Origin: JBEICQ01 sp040383885
GTDB lineage: Bacteria > Bacteroidota > Bacteroidia > UBA4408
Reading direction: 5' to 3'
DNA length: 24,466 nucleotides
Assembly (NCBI GenBank): GCA_040383885.1
Contig: JBEICQ010000024.1
Location: 1 to 24,466 of the forward strand
Below are positions 6,273 through 15,200 of this stretch, piece after piece (within the stretch, counting starts at the first letter, position 1; every line of letters starts with the position of its first letter). The position numbers were made by a program, and so were the translations under genes. The notes beneath the pieces were generated by a model that worked only from the letters and a program-made list of their open reading frames with translations, ran no database searches and was not told the origin of the DNA.

Positions 6273-9038
6273 ATGCACGCGGAATATCCCTTTGCACTGA
6301 TCGAGGAAAAATGGCGCAGGAAATGGGCCGAAAACCGAACTTTTGCTGCCCTCGAAAAGTCATCATTGCCCAAGTTTTATGTACTCGACATGTTTCCCTA
6401 TCCTTCGGGTGCAGGTTTACATGTGGGCCATCCGCTTGGGTACATCGCCAGTGATATTGTGGCCCGCTACAAACGCAATTGCGGTTTCAATGTGCTGCAT
6501 CCAATGGGTTATGACTCCTTTGGATTGCCTGCAGAGCAGTATGCCATTCAAACCGGACAGCATCCTGCCATCACCACCGCCCGGAACATCGAAAGATACA
6601 GGGGACAGCTCGATAAAATGGGTTTCTCTTTTGATTGGTCCAGAGAAGTTCGTACTTCAGATCCTGCTTACTATAAACATACCCAGTATATTTTTACGCT
6701 CCTCTTTCATCATTGGTATGATACCGAATTGCAAAAAGCGCGTACCATTGACTCTTTGGTAGAAATGTTTGCTTCCGGCGGAAATGAAAATGTACATGCG
6801 GCGCACCATTGTAAGGTATTGTTTGATGCTGCCACCTGGAAGAATATGAGTGAGCATGAGCAAGCTGAAATCCTCTTGTGCTACCGTCTGGCATATTTAT
6901 CCGATACGATGGTCAATTGGTGTCCTGCCCTCGGAACTGTGCTTTCCAATGATGAGGTAAAGGACGGTTTTTCCGAAAGGGGAGGTCATCCTGTTACCCG
7001 TATGCGCATGAAACAGTGGAGTCTCAGAATTACCGCTTATGCGCAGCGTTTGCTCGATGGTCTTGACGAACTACGGTGGAGCGATTCGATAAAGGAAGCC
7101 CAACGCAACTGGCTTGGAAGAAGCACAGGATGCAGCGTGCGATTTAAGGTGAAAGGGAAGGAGGAAGAGATAGAAGTGTTCACCACCCGTCCGGATACTA
7201 TTTTTGGTGTTTCTTTTATCGTACTTGCCCCGGAACATGAACTGGTAAGTACGCTTACCACGGACGAATGCAAAGAGCAAGTAGCATCCTATGTTGCATA
7301 TGCCGCTTCAAGGAGTGAAAGAGAAAGGCAAACAGAAGTAAAAAAGATTACCGGTTGCTTCATCGGTGCCTATGCATTGCATCCTTTTTCAGGAAAAGAA
7401 ATTCCTGTTTGGATTGGCGAATATGTACTGGCCGGATATGGCACAGGTGCGGTAATGGCAGTGCCTGCAGGCGACCAGCGCGATTACGATTTTGCCCGAC
7501 ATTTTCAACTGCCGGTGATTCCAGTCATGGCAAACAGCGATGTGTCAACGATGGCTGATGAGTCAAAAGAGGGAACGATGATCAATTCCGATTTCCTCGA
7601 TGGACTCAGGGTTGAGGAAGCCATTCACGCAGCCGGCGAAAGATTATCCCTCTCGGGTGCCGGCGGACCGCTTGTGCTATTCCGGTTGAGAGATGCAATA
7701 TTTGGTCGTCAGAGATATTGGGGTGAACCCATTCCGGTGTATTATCGCGATGGAATTCCAATGGTCATTCCCAAAGAGGATTTACCCCTCACGCTCCCGG
7801 AAGTGGATGCCTATCTCCCCACGCCGGATGGAGAGCCTCCACTGGCAAGAGCCAAAGAATTTACATACAAAGGATATCCGCTCGAAAAATCAACAATGCC
7901 GGGATGGGCAGGTTCATCCTGGTACTTTCTGAGGTACATGGATCCGCACAACACCTCGGCACCGGCCTCTCAGGAGTCGATGGCTTACTGGCAGCAGGTA
8001 GATTTATACATGGGTGGCAGTGAGCATGCCACCGGCCATTTGTTGTATGCCCGTTTCTGGACGCATTTTTTGCACGATCTGGGGCAAGTGCCATTTAAGG
8101 AGCCATTTAAAAAACTCGTAAACCAGGGCATGATACAAGGCACCTCTGCCTTTGTTTATGTGGATAAGAAGAGCAGGAAACTAATCTCAAAAAACCTGGT
8201 TTCCAATTACGATACCTACGCCCTTCATGTGGATGTAAATCTGGTTGACAACCATTTGCTGGACATAGAAAAATTCAAGCAATGGCGGGAGGAATTCAAG
8301 GATGCGGAATTTGTTCTCGAAGAAGGGAAATACATCTGTGGAAGTGAGGTAGAGAAAATGTCTAAATCCAAGTGGAATGTAGTAAACCCTGACGATGTAA
8401 TTGCCAGATACGGGGCCGATACCCTCAGGATGTATGAGATGTTTCTGGGTCCTCTTGAATTGTCCAAGCCATGGAATACCAATGGAATCACAGGGGTACA
8501 CGGATTTCTGAAAAAATGCTGGAAGCTTTTTCATCAGGGCGAATCTTTTGCTGTTACCGATGAGGAACCCAAGGAAGAAGAGTTGCGCAGTTTGCATAAA
8601 CTCATCAAAAAGGTGAGGGAGGACATTGATAAATTTTCATTCAACACTTCTGTAAGTGCTTTTATGATTTGCGTGAACGAGTTATCGGAGCTCGCCTGCA
8701 GAAAACGCGGGATACTCGAACCTCTGCTTGTGTGTCTTTCGCCTTTCGCACCTCATGTGTGTGAGGAACTTTGGGAAAAACTCGGACACAAAACTTCCAT
8801 CATACAGGCAGCTTTTCCGGAGTTCAATGCAGAGTACCTTGTATCATCCAACATTGAGTATCCTGTTTCACTCAATGGAAAAACGCGCTTTAAGATTACC
8901 CTTCCAGCGTCCATGGATGCCTCAGGAGTAGAACAAGAGGTGAGGGCTTCCACTGACCTGCAGAAATACCTTGGGGATAAGATCATCAAAAAAGTGATTG
9001 TGGTTAGCGGAAGAATTGTGAATGTGGTGCACACATGA
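6273..9038 (+). CDS. leuS: leucine--tRNA ligase
   Basis: Cytosolic class I synthetase that charges tRNA-Leu, 921 residues, including the CP1 editing domain. The HIGH-like motif HVGH is at residues 50-53 within PYPSGAGLHVGHPLGY. The editing domain shows TTRPDTIFG and the GTGAVMAVPAGDQRDYDFA segment. The KMSKS loop is exact at 695-699. A segment of about 65 residues (about 623-690) before KMSKS corresponds to the leucine-specific domain region. A further insert near 150-190 separates the family blocks and seems typical of the phylum. I chose ATG 6273 because the protein then begins MHAEYPFALIEEKWRRKW, matching known LeuRS starts. The upstream in-frame extension to 6174 would cross the promoter. 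It is divergent from the GH3 gene. A tRNA-Leu lies just downstream on the other strand. Confidence 0.97.
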   Translation: MHAEYPFALIEEKWRRKWAENRTFAALEKSSLPKFYVLDMFPYPSGAGLHVGHPLGYIASDIVARYKRNCGFNVLHPMGYDSFGLPAEQYAIQTGQHPAITTARNIERYRGQLDKMGFSFDWSREVRTSDPAYYKHTQYIFTLLFHHWYDTELQKARTIDSLVEMFASGGNENVHAAHHCKVLFDAATWKNMSEHEQAEILLCYRLAYLSDTMVNWCPALGTVLSNDEVKDGFSERGGHPVTRMRMKQWSLRITAYAQRLLDGLDELRWSDSIKEAQRNWLGRSTGCSVRFKVKGKEEEIEVFTTRPDTIFGVSFIVLAPEHELVSTLTTDECKEQVASYVAYAASRSERERQTEVKKITGCFIGAYALHPFSGKEIPVWIGEYVLAGYGTGAVMAVPAGDQRDYDFARHFQLPVIPVMANSDVSTMADESKEGTMINSDFLDGLRVEEAIHAAGERLSLSGAGGPLVLFRLRDAIFGRQRYWGEPIPVYYRDGIPMVIPKEDLPLTLPEVDAYLPTPDGEPPLARAKEFTYKGYPLEKSTMPGWAGSSWYFLRYMDPHNTSAPASQESMAYWQQVDLYMGGSEHATGHLLYARFWTHFLHDLGQVPFKEPFKKLVNQGMIQGTSAFVYVDKKSRKLISKNLVSNYDTYALHVDVNLVDNHLLDIEKFKQWREEFKDAEFVLEEGKYICGSEVEKMSKSKWNVVNPDDVIARYGADTLRMYEMFLGPLELSKPWNTNGITGVHGFLKKCWKLFHQGESFAVTDEEPKEEELRSLHKLIKKVREDIDKFSFNTSVSAFMICVNELSELACRKRGILEPLLVCLSPFAPHVCEELWEKLGHKTSIIQAAFPEFNAEYLVSSNIEYPVSLNGKTRFKITLPASMDASGVEQEVRASTDLQKYLGDKIIKKVIVVSGRIVNVVHT

Positions 9039-9044
9039 TGTGTG
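9030..9044. repeat. perfect 7-bp inverted repeat over the leuS stop
   Basis: CACACAT, one base, ATGTGTG, spanning the leuS TGA. As RNA it would give a 5-bp stem with a 5-nt loop. No U-run follows on either strand, so I do not call it a terminator. Confidence 0.4.
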
Positions 9045-9075
9045 ATACTTGCACAACAAGCTTGCGCTTAAGGGG

Positions 9076-9161
9076 TGCCCGAGACGGGAATCGAACCCGT
9101 ACGACCGTTTAGGGTCACAGGATTTTAAGTCCTGCGTGTCTACCAGTTCCACCACCCGGGC
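9076..9161 (-). tRNA. tRNA-Leu (anticodon UAA)
   Basis: The minus strand folds as a class II tRNA. The acceptor stem is GCCCGGG/CTCGGGC with discriminator A. The D-arm includes GGTAGACAC. The anticodon arm has loop CTTAAAA (anticodon TAA). A long variable arm is present, and the T-arm contains GGTTCGATTCC. It is 86 nt long. CCA is not encoded, since the acceptor is followed by CCCC. It lies 15 nt downstream of the terminator that follows tRNA-Gly and converges on leuS. Confidence 0.95.
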
Positions 9162-9167
9162 AAAACC

Positions 9168-9192
9168 AAAAAAAAATCCCGCTTGAGCGGGA
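9168..9192 (-). terminator. intrinsic terminator between tRNA-Gly and tRNA-Leu
   Basis: The minus strand carries a 6-bp stem (TCCCGC/GCGGGA, loop TCAA) followed by nine T (plus-strand A at 9168-9176). It begins directly after the encoded CCA of tRNA-Gly. This is a classic Rho-independent shape. It would stop tRNA-Gly transcription only a few bases before tRNA-Leu begins. Confidence 0.75.
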
Positions 9193-9193
9193 G

Positions 9194-9269
<76 letters not shown>

Positions 9270-9282
9270 TTACCTGGGACGG

Positions 9283-9311
9283 CAAAAGTAATGCAAAAAT
9301 CAATTGCACAA
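9283..9311 (-). promoter_or_regulatory. putative tRNA-Gly promoter
   Basis: On the minus strand TTG (9311-9309), 18 nt, then TACTTTTG (9290-9283), an exact TAnnTTTG match, ending 13 nt before the mature tRNA 5' end. That leaves a very short 5' precursor. The TTG lies in the loop of the hairpin at the rodA stop. Confidence 0.65.
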
Positions 9312-9327
9312 AATTTTTCTTGCAATT
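9302..9327 (-). terminator. possible AT-rich hairpin terminator of rodA
   Basis: A perfect 7-bp inverted repeat (AATTGCA/TGCAATT) with a 12-nt loop overlaps the rodA stop codon and is followed on the minus strand by GATTTTT. The stem is AT-rich and the loop long, so it would be weak. It overlaps the tRNA-Gly -33 element. Confidence 0.35.
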
Positions 9328-10585
9328 ACTTTAGAATTTCAAGTCTGTAGGAGTCTAGTTTGATCAGGATGAACAAGAGTATGGTAAACGCCCACAGCGA
9401 TGAGCCCCCATAGCTGAATAAGGGTAGAGGAATACCGATGACCGGCATGAGGCCAATGGTCATGCCAACATTTACGAGCAGGTGAAAAAAGATAATGGAG
9501 GCAACGCCATAGCCATAAATCCGGCTGTAGGGCGATCGTTGTCGTTCGGCTACCTGAATAATTCGCAATAGCAAAGCCAGGAAGAGAAAAACCACGACTG
9601 TTGCGCCCACAAAGCCCCATTCTTCACCCACCGTGCAGAAGATAAAGTCGGTGGATTGTTCGGGAACAAAATCGTACTTGGTTTGCGTTCCCTGCAAAAA
9701 CCCTTTTCCCAGTATGCCTCCTGAGCCAATGGCAATCAGGGATTGGTTTACATTGTATCCGGCTTTCTTCTTGTCAGACTCTTTGCCTAAAAAAACATTG
9801 ATGCGTTTTTTCTGATGCGGCTCAAGTTTGTCGAAGGCGTACTGAACGCTGTAAACCACCCCTGAGGACATGATAAAAATGAGAACAACAACCAATATGT
9901 TTTGGGTGGTTTTTCTAACCACCAGAAAAAGCAGAAAGCTCAGGAAAGCAAGCACTCCAATCAGGATAAACTTGTTGATGAGCAATGCCAGCAGAAATAA
10001 AACCCCCATGGCCACACCCAGCAGCAGGATATTGCCTGATAATCCTTCGCGGTACATCACCAGGATAAAACAGGAATACACAAGGGCTACACCCGTCTCA
10101 TTTTCCAGAACAATCAAAAACATGGGCGCGAGCACAATGGCAGCAGAAATAACCTTCGTGCGTGTTTCTGTCATTTTAATCTGGATATCGCCCAGGAATT
10201 TGGCAAGTGCCATCAGCGTAGCAAACTTGGCAAACTCGGCAGGTTGGATACCAAAATCTCCGATTCCGAACCACGATTTACTCCCACTCACTTCTTTTCC
10301 TATGAAAAGAACCAATACCAGCATCCCCATGAAAAAAGCATAGATGGGATAGGAAAAGGCTGCAAAAAAATTTCCTTCCACCACCAGAATCAGTAAGGCG
10401 ATAAAGGCGGATGACAATATCCACACCAGTTGTTTTCCGTATTTCTGACTAAAGTCGAGGATGGAACTGTGTTCTTCGTTGTAAACGGCAGCATATACGC
10501 TCAGCCAGCCCATAAAGACCAGAACCAGGTACAAGGCAACCAGCACCCAATCGATGTTTCGGAATATCCCTTGCTGCTTTCTCAA
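9326..10585 (-). CDS. rodA: rod-shape SEDS peptidoglycan polymerase RodA
   Basis: Integral inner-membrane SEDS-family glycosyltransferase that polymerises lipid II with a class B PBP during elongation. At 419 residues it has many TM helices. It shows the SEDS motifs GIQPAEFAKFATLMALAKFL (about 115-135), the EQSTDFIF segment with the conserved Asp, and near the C-terminus the NVGMTIGLMPVIGIPLPLFS / YGGSSLW block. RodA is preferred over FtsW because of the N-terminal layout and the IDWVLVALYL start. The start codon is TTG at 10585, since an in-frame stop lies just upstream and the next Met is inside the first TM helix. An exact TAATTTTG box ends 6 nt before it. No PBP2 or mre gene is adjacent, although the partner PBP is commonly next door. 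Confidence 0.93.
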   Translation of the reverse strand: MRKQQGIFRNIDWVLVALYLVLVFMGWLSVYAAVYNEEHSSILDFSQKYGKQLVWILSSAFIALLILVVEGNFFAAFSYPIYAFFMGMLVLVLFIGKEVSGSKSWFGIGDFGIQPAEFAKFATLMALAKFLGDIQIKMTETRTKVISAAIVLAPMFLIVLENETGVALVYSCFILVMYREGLSGNILLLGVAMGVLFLLALLINKFILIGVLAFLSFLLFLVVRKTTQNILVVVLIFIMSSGVVYSVQYAFDKLEPHQKKRINVFLGKESDKKKAGYNVNQSLIAIGSGGILGKGFLQGTQTKYDFVPEQSTDFIFCTVGEEWGFVGATVVVFLFLALLLRIIQVAERQRSPYSRIYGYGVASIIFFHLLVNVGMTIGLMPVIGIPLPLFSYGGSSLWAFTILLFILIKLDSYRLEILK

Positions 10586-10591
10586 GGCTTA

Positions 10592-10624
10592 CAAAATTAG
10601 TGGATGACAGCATGTCCCCGGCAA
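10592..10624 (-). promoter_or_regulatory. putative rodA promoter
   Basis: Minus strand TTG (10624-10622), 22 nt, then TAATTTTG (10599-10592), an exact TAnnTTTG match. The box ends 6 nt before the TTG start codon, so a nearly leaderless mRNA is predicted. Confidence 0.55.
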
Positions 10625-10678
10625 TTCTGCAATTAGTTTCAAACAATCACGGGTGAAAAAACCATCTTTGCATGAGAA

Positions 10679-11434
10679 ATGGAACTTCGGCGCTGGACAT
10701 CCTACTACCTGAGGCGAAAAAATGCCCATGGCCTGCATTCACCTTTCGTTTACGATTGGTACAACACATGTGTTTTAAAGAAAAACACAGATGCAGGAAT
10801 TCTTAGGATAGAACAAACCCGCAAAGCTTTTTCAAACCTGAAGGATACCTTCAGGAAGCAGGACTTTGGCATGGGCAAGTCGGGAAGAACCATTGACATT
10901 AAACAATTGCTGAATCATTCCCTGGCCGCCAATTATGGCCGCATTTTGTGGAACACTGTTGCATACATGCAATACAGTGAGATTCTGGAATTAGGCACTT
11001 GCCTTGGCATAGGTTCCTGCTATCTCACCGGAGGCAGAGCCAGCGTACATACCCTGGAGGGATGTCCCGCAACCCTGGAAAGGGCAAAGAAGTTTTCGAC
11101 CGAAGCCGGGTATGCAGGAATTCATTTTTATCCGGGCGAATTTTCTCAGACTTTGCCCGTTGTACTCAGTGAACTAAACGGACTTGACATGGTATTTTTC
11201 GACGGCAACCACAGGGGAGACGCTACCCTCGACTATTACAGGAGAATCAGGCCACATATGAATGACCGGGGAGCGATGGTGTTTGATGACATCAGGTGGT
11301 CGGGTGATATGTGGCAAGCATGGAGAGAAATTTGTCAGTTGGAGAAAAACCGCTTCGCGGTGGATCTTGGTAGAATAGGAATGATATTTTTGCAGAACCG
11401 TAATCACCCACAGTACTTTTTCCTTAAACCATGA
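10679..11434 (+). CDS. class I SAM-dependent methyltransferase (O-methyltransferase-like)
   Basis: Predicted cytosolic methyltransferase, 251 residues, substrate unknown. The Rossmann motif I ILELGTCLGIGSCYL is at about residues 101-115, with the acidic SAM-ribose binder in VHTLEGCP. The VFFDGNHR strand and the GAMVFDDIRWSGDMW block (motif III/IV region) resemble YrrM-like O-methyltransferases, where the Asp/Asn pair binds metal. The N-terminal 90 residues (YYLRRKNAHGLHSPFVYDWY) form a separate helical part that I do not recognise. The stop overlaps the ABC ATPase start by 4 nt (ATGA), so translation is probably coupled. A CATCTTTG sequence (7 of 8 match to TAnnTTTG, 10663-10670) ends 8 nt before the ATG. 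Confidence 0.82.
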   Translation: MELRRWTSYYLRRKNAHGLHSPFVYDWYNTCVLKKNTDAGILRIEQTRKAFSNLKDTFRKQDFGMGKSGRTIDIKQLLNHSLAANYGRILWNTVAYMQYSEILELGTCLGIGSCYLTGGRASVHTLEGCPATLERAKKFSTEAGYAGIHFYPGEFSQTLPVVLSELNGLDMVFFDGNHRGDATLDYYRRIRPHMNDRGAMVFDDIRWSGDMWQAWREICQLEKNRFAVDLGRIGMIFLQNRNHPQYFFLKP

Positions 11435-12114
11435 GCCTTATTTCCCTGATTAACATCAAAAGAGAGTTTAAAATTGGCACGGAGCTCATTAGGGCACTCA
11501 GAGGAGTAAATCTGGAGGTGGAGAAAAATGAGTACCTGGCTCTGATGGGACCCTCAGGATCGGGTAAGTCCACGCTGATGAACATCCTTGGCTGCCTGGA
11601 TACACCTACCTCGGGGAGTTATATTTTAAATGGCACCGATGTTTCAGGGATGGAAGACGATGACCTGGCAGGGATTCGGAACAAGGAAATCGGTTTTGTC
11701 TTTCAAACCTTTAACCTGCTTCCCCGCTACACAGCGCTCGAGAATGTGGCCTTGCCATTGATTTATGCCGGTCTCTCAAAATCCGAAAGACTTGCCCGGG
11801 CGGAACTGAGTCTCAAAAATGTGGGTCTGGCTGACCGTATGAAGCACAAGCCCAATGAACTGAGTGGTGGACAGAGGCAAAGGGTAGCCATCGCCAGGGC
11901 CCTGGTAAATAATCCCTCCATCATTCTGGCTGATGAACCCACGGGCAACCTGGATACCAAAACCTCCCACGACATCATGCAGCTTTTTAAGGACATTCAT
12001 GCCGGGGGCAACACGGTAATCATCGTCACCCATGAGGAAGATATCGCCCGTTTTGCCGGGAGAATTGTGAGGTTGAGAGACGGAGTTGTGGAGTCGGATG
12101 AGGTGAACCGGTAA
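11431..12114 (+). CDS. ABC transporter ATP-binding protein, LolD/MacB type
   Basis: Cytosolic nucleotide-binding subunit, 227 residues, a full single ABC domain. Walker A GPSGSGKST is at about residues 40-48, the Q-loop is FQTFNLLPRYTALENV, the signature is LSGGQRQRVAIARAL, Walker B is IILADEPTGNLD, and the H-loop is VIIVTHEEDIA. These are typical of the LolD/MacB/FtsE branch, whose partners are FtsX-like permeases. No permease is adjacent. The MacB-like permease at 1782-3035 lacks an ATPase and is a possible partner. The gene is translationally coupled to the methyltransferase upstream. No terminator is seen after it. Confidence 0.93.
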   Translation: MSLISLINIKREFKIGTELIRALRGVNLEVEKNEYLALMGPSGSGKSTLMNILGCLDTPTSGSYILNGTDVSGMEDDDLAGIRNKEIGFVFQTFNLLPRYTALENVALPLIYAGLSKSERLARAELSLKNVGLADRMKHKPNELSGGQRQRVAIARALVNNPSIILADEPTGNLDTKTSHDIMQLFKDIHAGGNTVIIVTHEEDIARFAGRIVRLRDGVVESDEVNR

Positions 12115-12152
12115 ACAGATAAAATTTTTTTTTGCGAATTATTTTTCTTGCA

Positions 12153-12181
12153 TTGTTTTTAGTTTGACCATGCTATATTTG
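12153..12181 (+). promoter_or_regulatory. putative promoter of the T9SS surface-protein gene
   Basis: TTG (12153-12155), 18 nt, then TATATTTG (12174-12181), an exact TAnnTTTG match. It lies 22 nt before the ATG, giving a leader of about 15-18 nt, unlike the shorter spacings elsewhere in the window. Confidence 0.65.
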
Positions 12182-12203
12182 TGAATTCAAACTGAATCAA
12201 AAC

Positions 12204-15200
12204 ATGAAGAAACATCTACTCTTGTTTGCCTCTTTGGGAATTGTCCTTTCAACCAAGGCGATTGACAGAAACGCAGTGTGCAAACATCCCAAAAACAATC
12301 CTGTTCTTAACAGGATAGATGCTGAAACAGGAACGAGTTTTAGCAATTACAATCTGGCTCCCAATGCCTCTCCCAATCCATTGGTGGCAGCCTCTTCAAG
12401 TGCACCTCAGCGCATAAAAGCGGGTAGCTCTCCTAATTTATTTACCTCCATTTATGGTATGATGAATAAGGTGTATGCCAACCAGGACCTGGAAATGATT
12501 TCATTGGTGCGCAGGAAAAATGCCGATGATCCGGGGAACTCCGGTTATGTGCAGGCTTCTGTCTCCACTGATTTGGGAGGTTCATTTGACACAACCTTGG
12601 CTGTTTTGTCCGACGACATCAACCTTTGTCGTTATCCCTCCGGTGCTATCTTCAACCCTCCGGGCAACACCAATCCGGACAATGCCCTGATTGTGGCATG
12701 CGGACCCTGGCACCCCGGTGCTGACTGGCAAGGCAACTTTTTTGCCAGTGTGAGAACCAATGGCACCAACAGAAAGGTATGGATTCAGGACAACCTTGCT
12801 CCCGGTAACACCCAAAGCATGGATTTGATGAGAACAGATATCCAGACCACTACAGATGGCCATGTGTATATCAGCGGTTCGGAGTATTTGGATGTGAACA
12901 ATACCACCGATCCGGGATGGGTAAAAGGTGTTCTTGTAAAAGGTACCTATGTAGCATCCGGTGACTCCTTCACTTGGTCAACCAGGGGCTTTCCTCATGC
13001 CTTTGCCCTCGACCCGGCAGACGGTAGCAAAAAAGTGTTCGGAACAACACACACCGCCTGGTCAGAAGACGGACAGGTGGGTTACTTTATTTACAACGGT
13101 GTTGACTCTGCCACAAGTTTCAATTCGTATCAGCCCATTGTGTACAAAACATCTGATGCAGGTGCAAACTGGAGTTTGATGCCAATCTTCAACTTTGGAA
13201 CACTCACGCCCATCACGGATGTTATTCGCGAAACCCGTCAGGGAACCAAGCGTCCATGGATTGGCATGACCCACGGATATGATGTAGTTGTAGATAAAAA
13301 CGACCAATTGCACATTGCCTGTATGGTATCCAGTGCCAGCACCGATGATCCTGATTCACTTGACTTCACCTGGACTATTCCCATGCATTTGTTTGACCTC
13401 TACACCACAGAGTGCGGCTGGTCTGCCAATTATATCGACAGTTTACAAACCACCGAAGTGGCTGATGCTAATTCTTATTGGTCTGATGGCGGAGGAATTG
13501 GTTGGGGTGCGCGTATCAATATCGGTCGCACCACCGATGGTTCGAAGATTTTTTACACATGGACTGACACCGAACCTGCCCTTTGGAACAATCCAACTGA
13601 AAACTTATTTCCTGACATCAAAGGCAGGGGATATGATGTAGACAATGATGTGATGACACCTGTTATCAATTTTACTGCTGATGATATTGTAAATGCCGGT
13701 AAGAACTTCTGGAATTTCTCCTCACCCATTGATTTGGTGCTGGATGATACCCTGTATGTGGTTCCCACCACCATCGCTGATTCCCGTGCACCGGGTGATC
13801 CCGGTACAGGTCCTATTCAGCACAAATACCTGAAAGGGGTAAATTTCACTGAATCACAATTCAGCCTCCCCGCAAATACCTGTGCTGATTTTACCGGAAG
13901 CGTATCTGCAGTTTCTTGCGGTACCACATCGGTTTCTATCAATGAGCCCCTTGTAAACCCATGCTATCTGTGGGACGGAGTTCCCGGAAATAGTTCTATC
14001 ACCAATCTTTCAGGTGGTAGCCATACGGTTACGGTTACTTCAGGCGGTTGCTCCACCAGCTTTACATTCAATGTGCCCAATCCATTCGGAACGATCAACA
14101 GCTCAACTGTTGCTGCCACCGGTTGTACCACCAATGATGCAACTGCTACAGTAAGCGTTGCCAATCCGGGTAATCCCACCTACACATGGAACACAACTCC
14201 TCCACAAACAAACGCCACTGCCACCGGCCTGATGCCAAACACAAGCTATGAAGTGACTATTGTGGATGGTCAGAATTGTGCAGTTGTATCTGTAACAACC
14301 CCTCCTGCACCTCAGTTTGACGACACTGTTACCGTTGCATTTACCAGTCCCACAGGTTGCACCACGCCTGACGGTTCTGCAAGTGTTTCTGTATTGGCCT
14401 CAGGTAATTTTACCTACTCATGGAACACAACCCCTGTACAAACCAATGATACACTCACAGGTGTACCTCCAGGAACCTATTCCTGCGTAGTTACTGATGC
14501 AGGTGGTTGCAGTGAAACATTCTCAGTGACGATTCCCACTCCTCAGGGACTGGGACCTGATCTCACATTCACGACTACCAATCCGCTTTGTTCCAACACT
14601 TCTAATGGTTCTGCTACGGTTATACCAACAGGAGGAACTTCACCCTATACTTACGCATGGTCAAACAACCTGGGCACTTCTGCCACTGCCAATAACATGG
14701 CTGCAGGAACTTACACCATCACTGTAACTGATGCCAACGGTTGTTTCACTGTCGACACAGTAAGTGTTACTGCTCCTTCTGCAATTTCTATTACCAGCAA
14801 CACGGTGGTAGCAAACTCTGATCCTTCCAATCCTAATGGCTCCATCACAATTGTTGCCTCCGGAGGAACAGGTGCGCTCACCTACCAATTGAACAATGGT
14901 ACACCTCAGGCAGTAAATGTATTTACAGGACTGAATTTCGGTGCCTTCACAGTTACTGTGATTGATGCTAATCAGTGTACCGCATCAACCACACTGTTGG
15001 TTCCAAACTTCACAAGCGTGCGCGACATGGATGCTGACAAAGCGTTGACTGTATCTCCCAATCCAACAAATGGAATACTTAATATTAAAACTGACAACAA
15101 CCAGCTGGGTTCTCAGTTGCGCATTGTATCCATTACCGGTCAGGAATTGTTTACCAGTCGCATCAACAGTACAATGATCACCTACGACATGAGCCATTTG

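Noticed and set aside
8187..8597. 136-residue minus-strand frame inside leuS
   Set aside because: It overlaps the KMSKS region of leuS and shows no family features.
9030..9044. Inverted repeat at the leuS stop as a terminator
   Set aside because: There is no U-run on either side and the RNA stem would be only 5 bp.
13879..15010. Tandem repeats as a CRISPR or DNA satellite array
   Set aside because: The units are divergent protein repeats within one reading frame, without short identical direct repeats or spacers.
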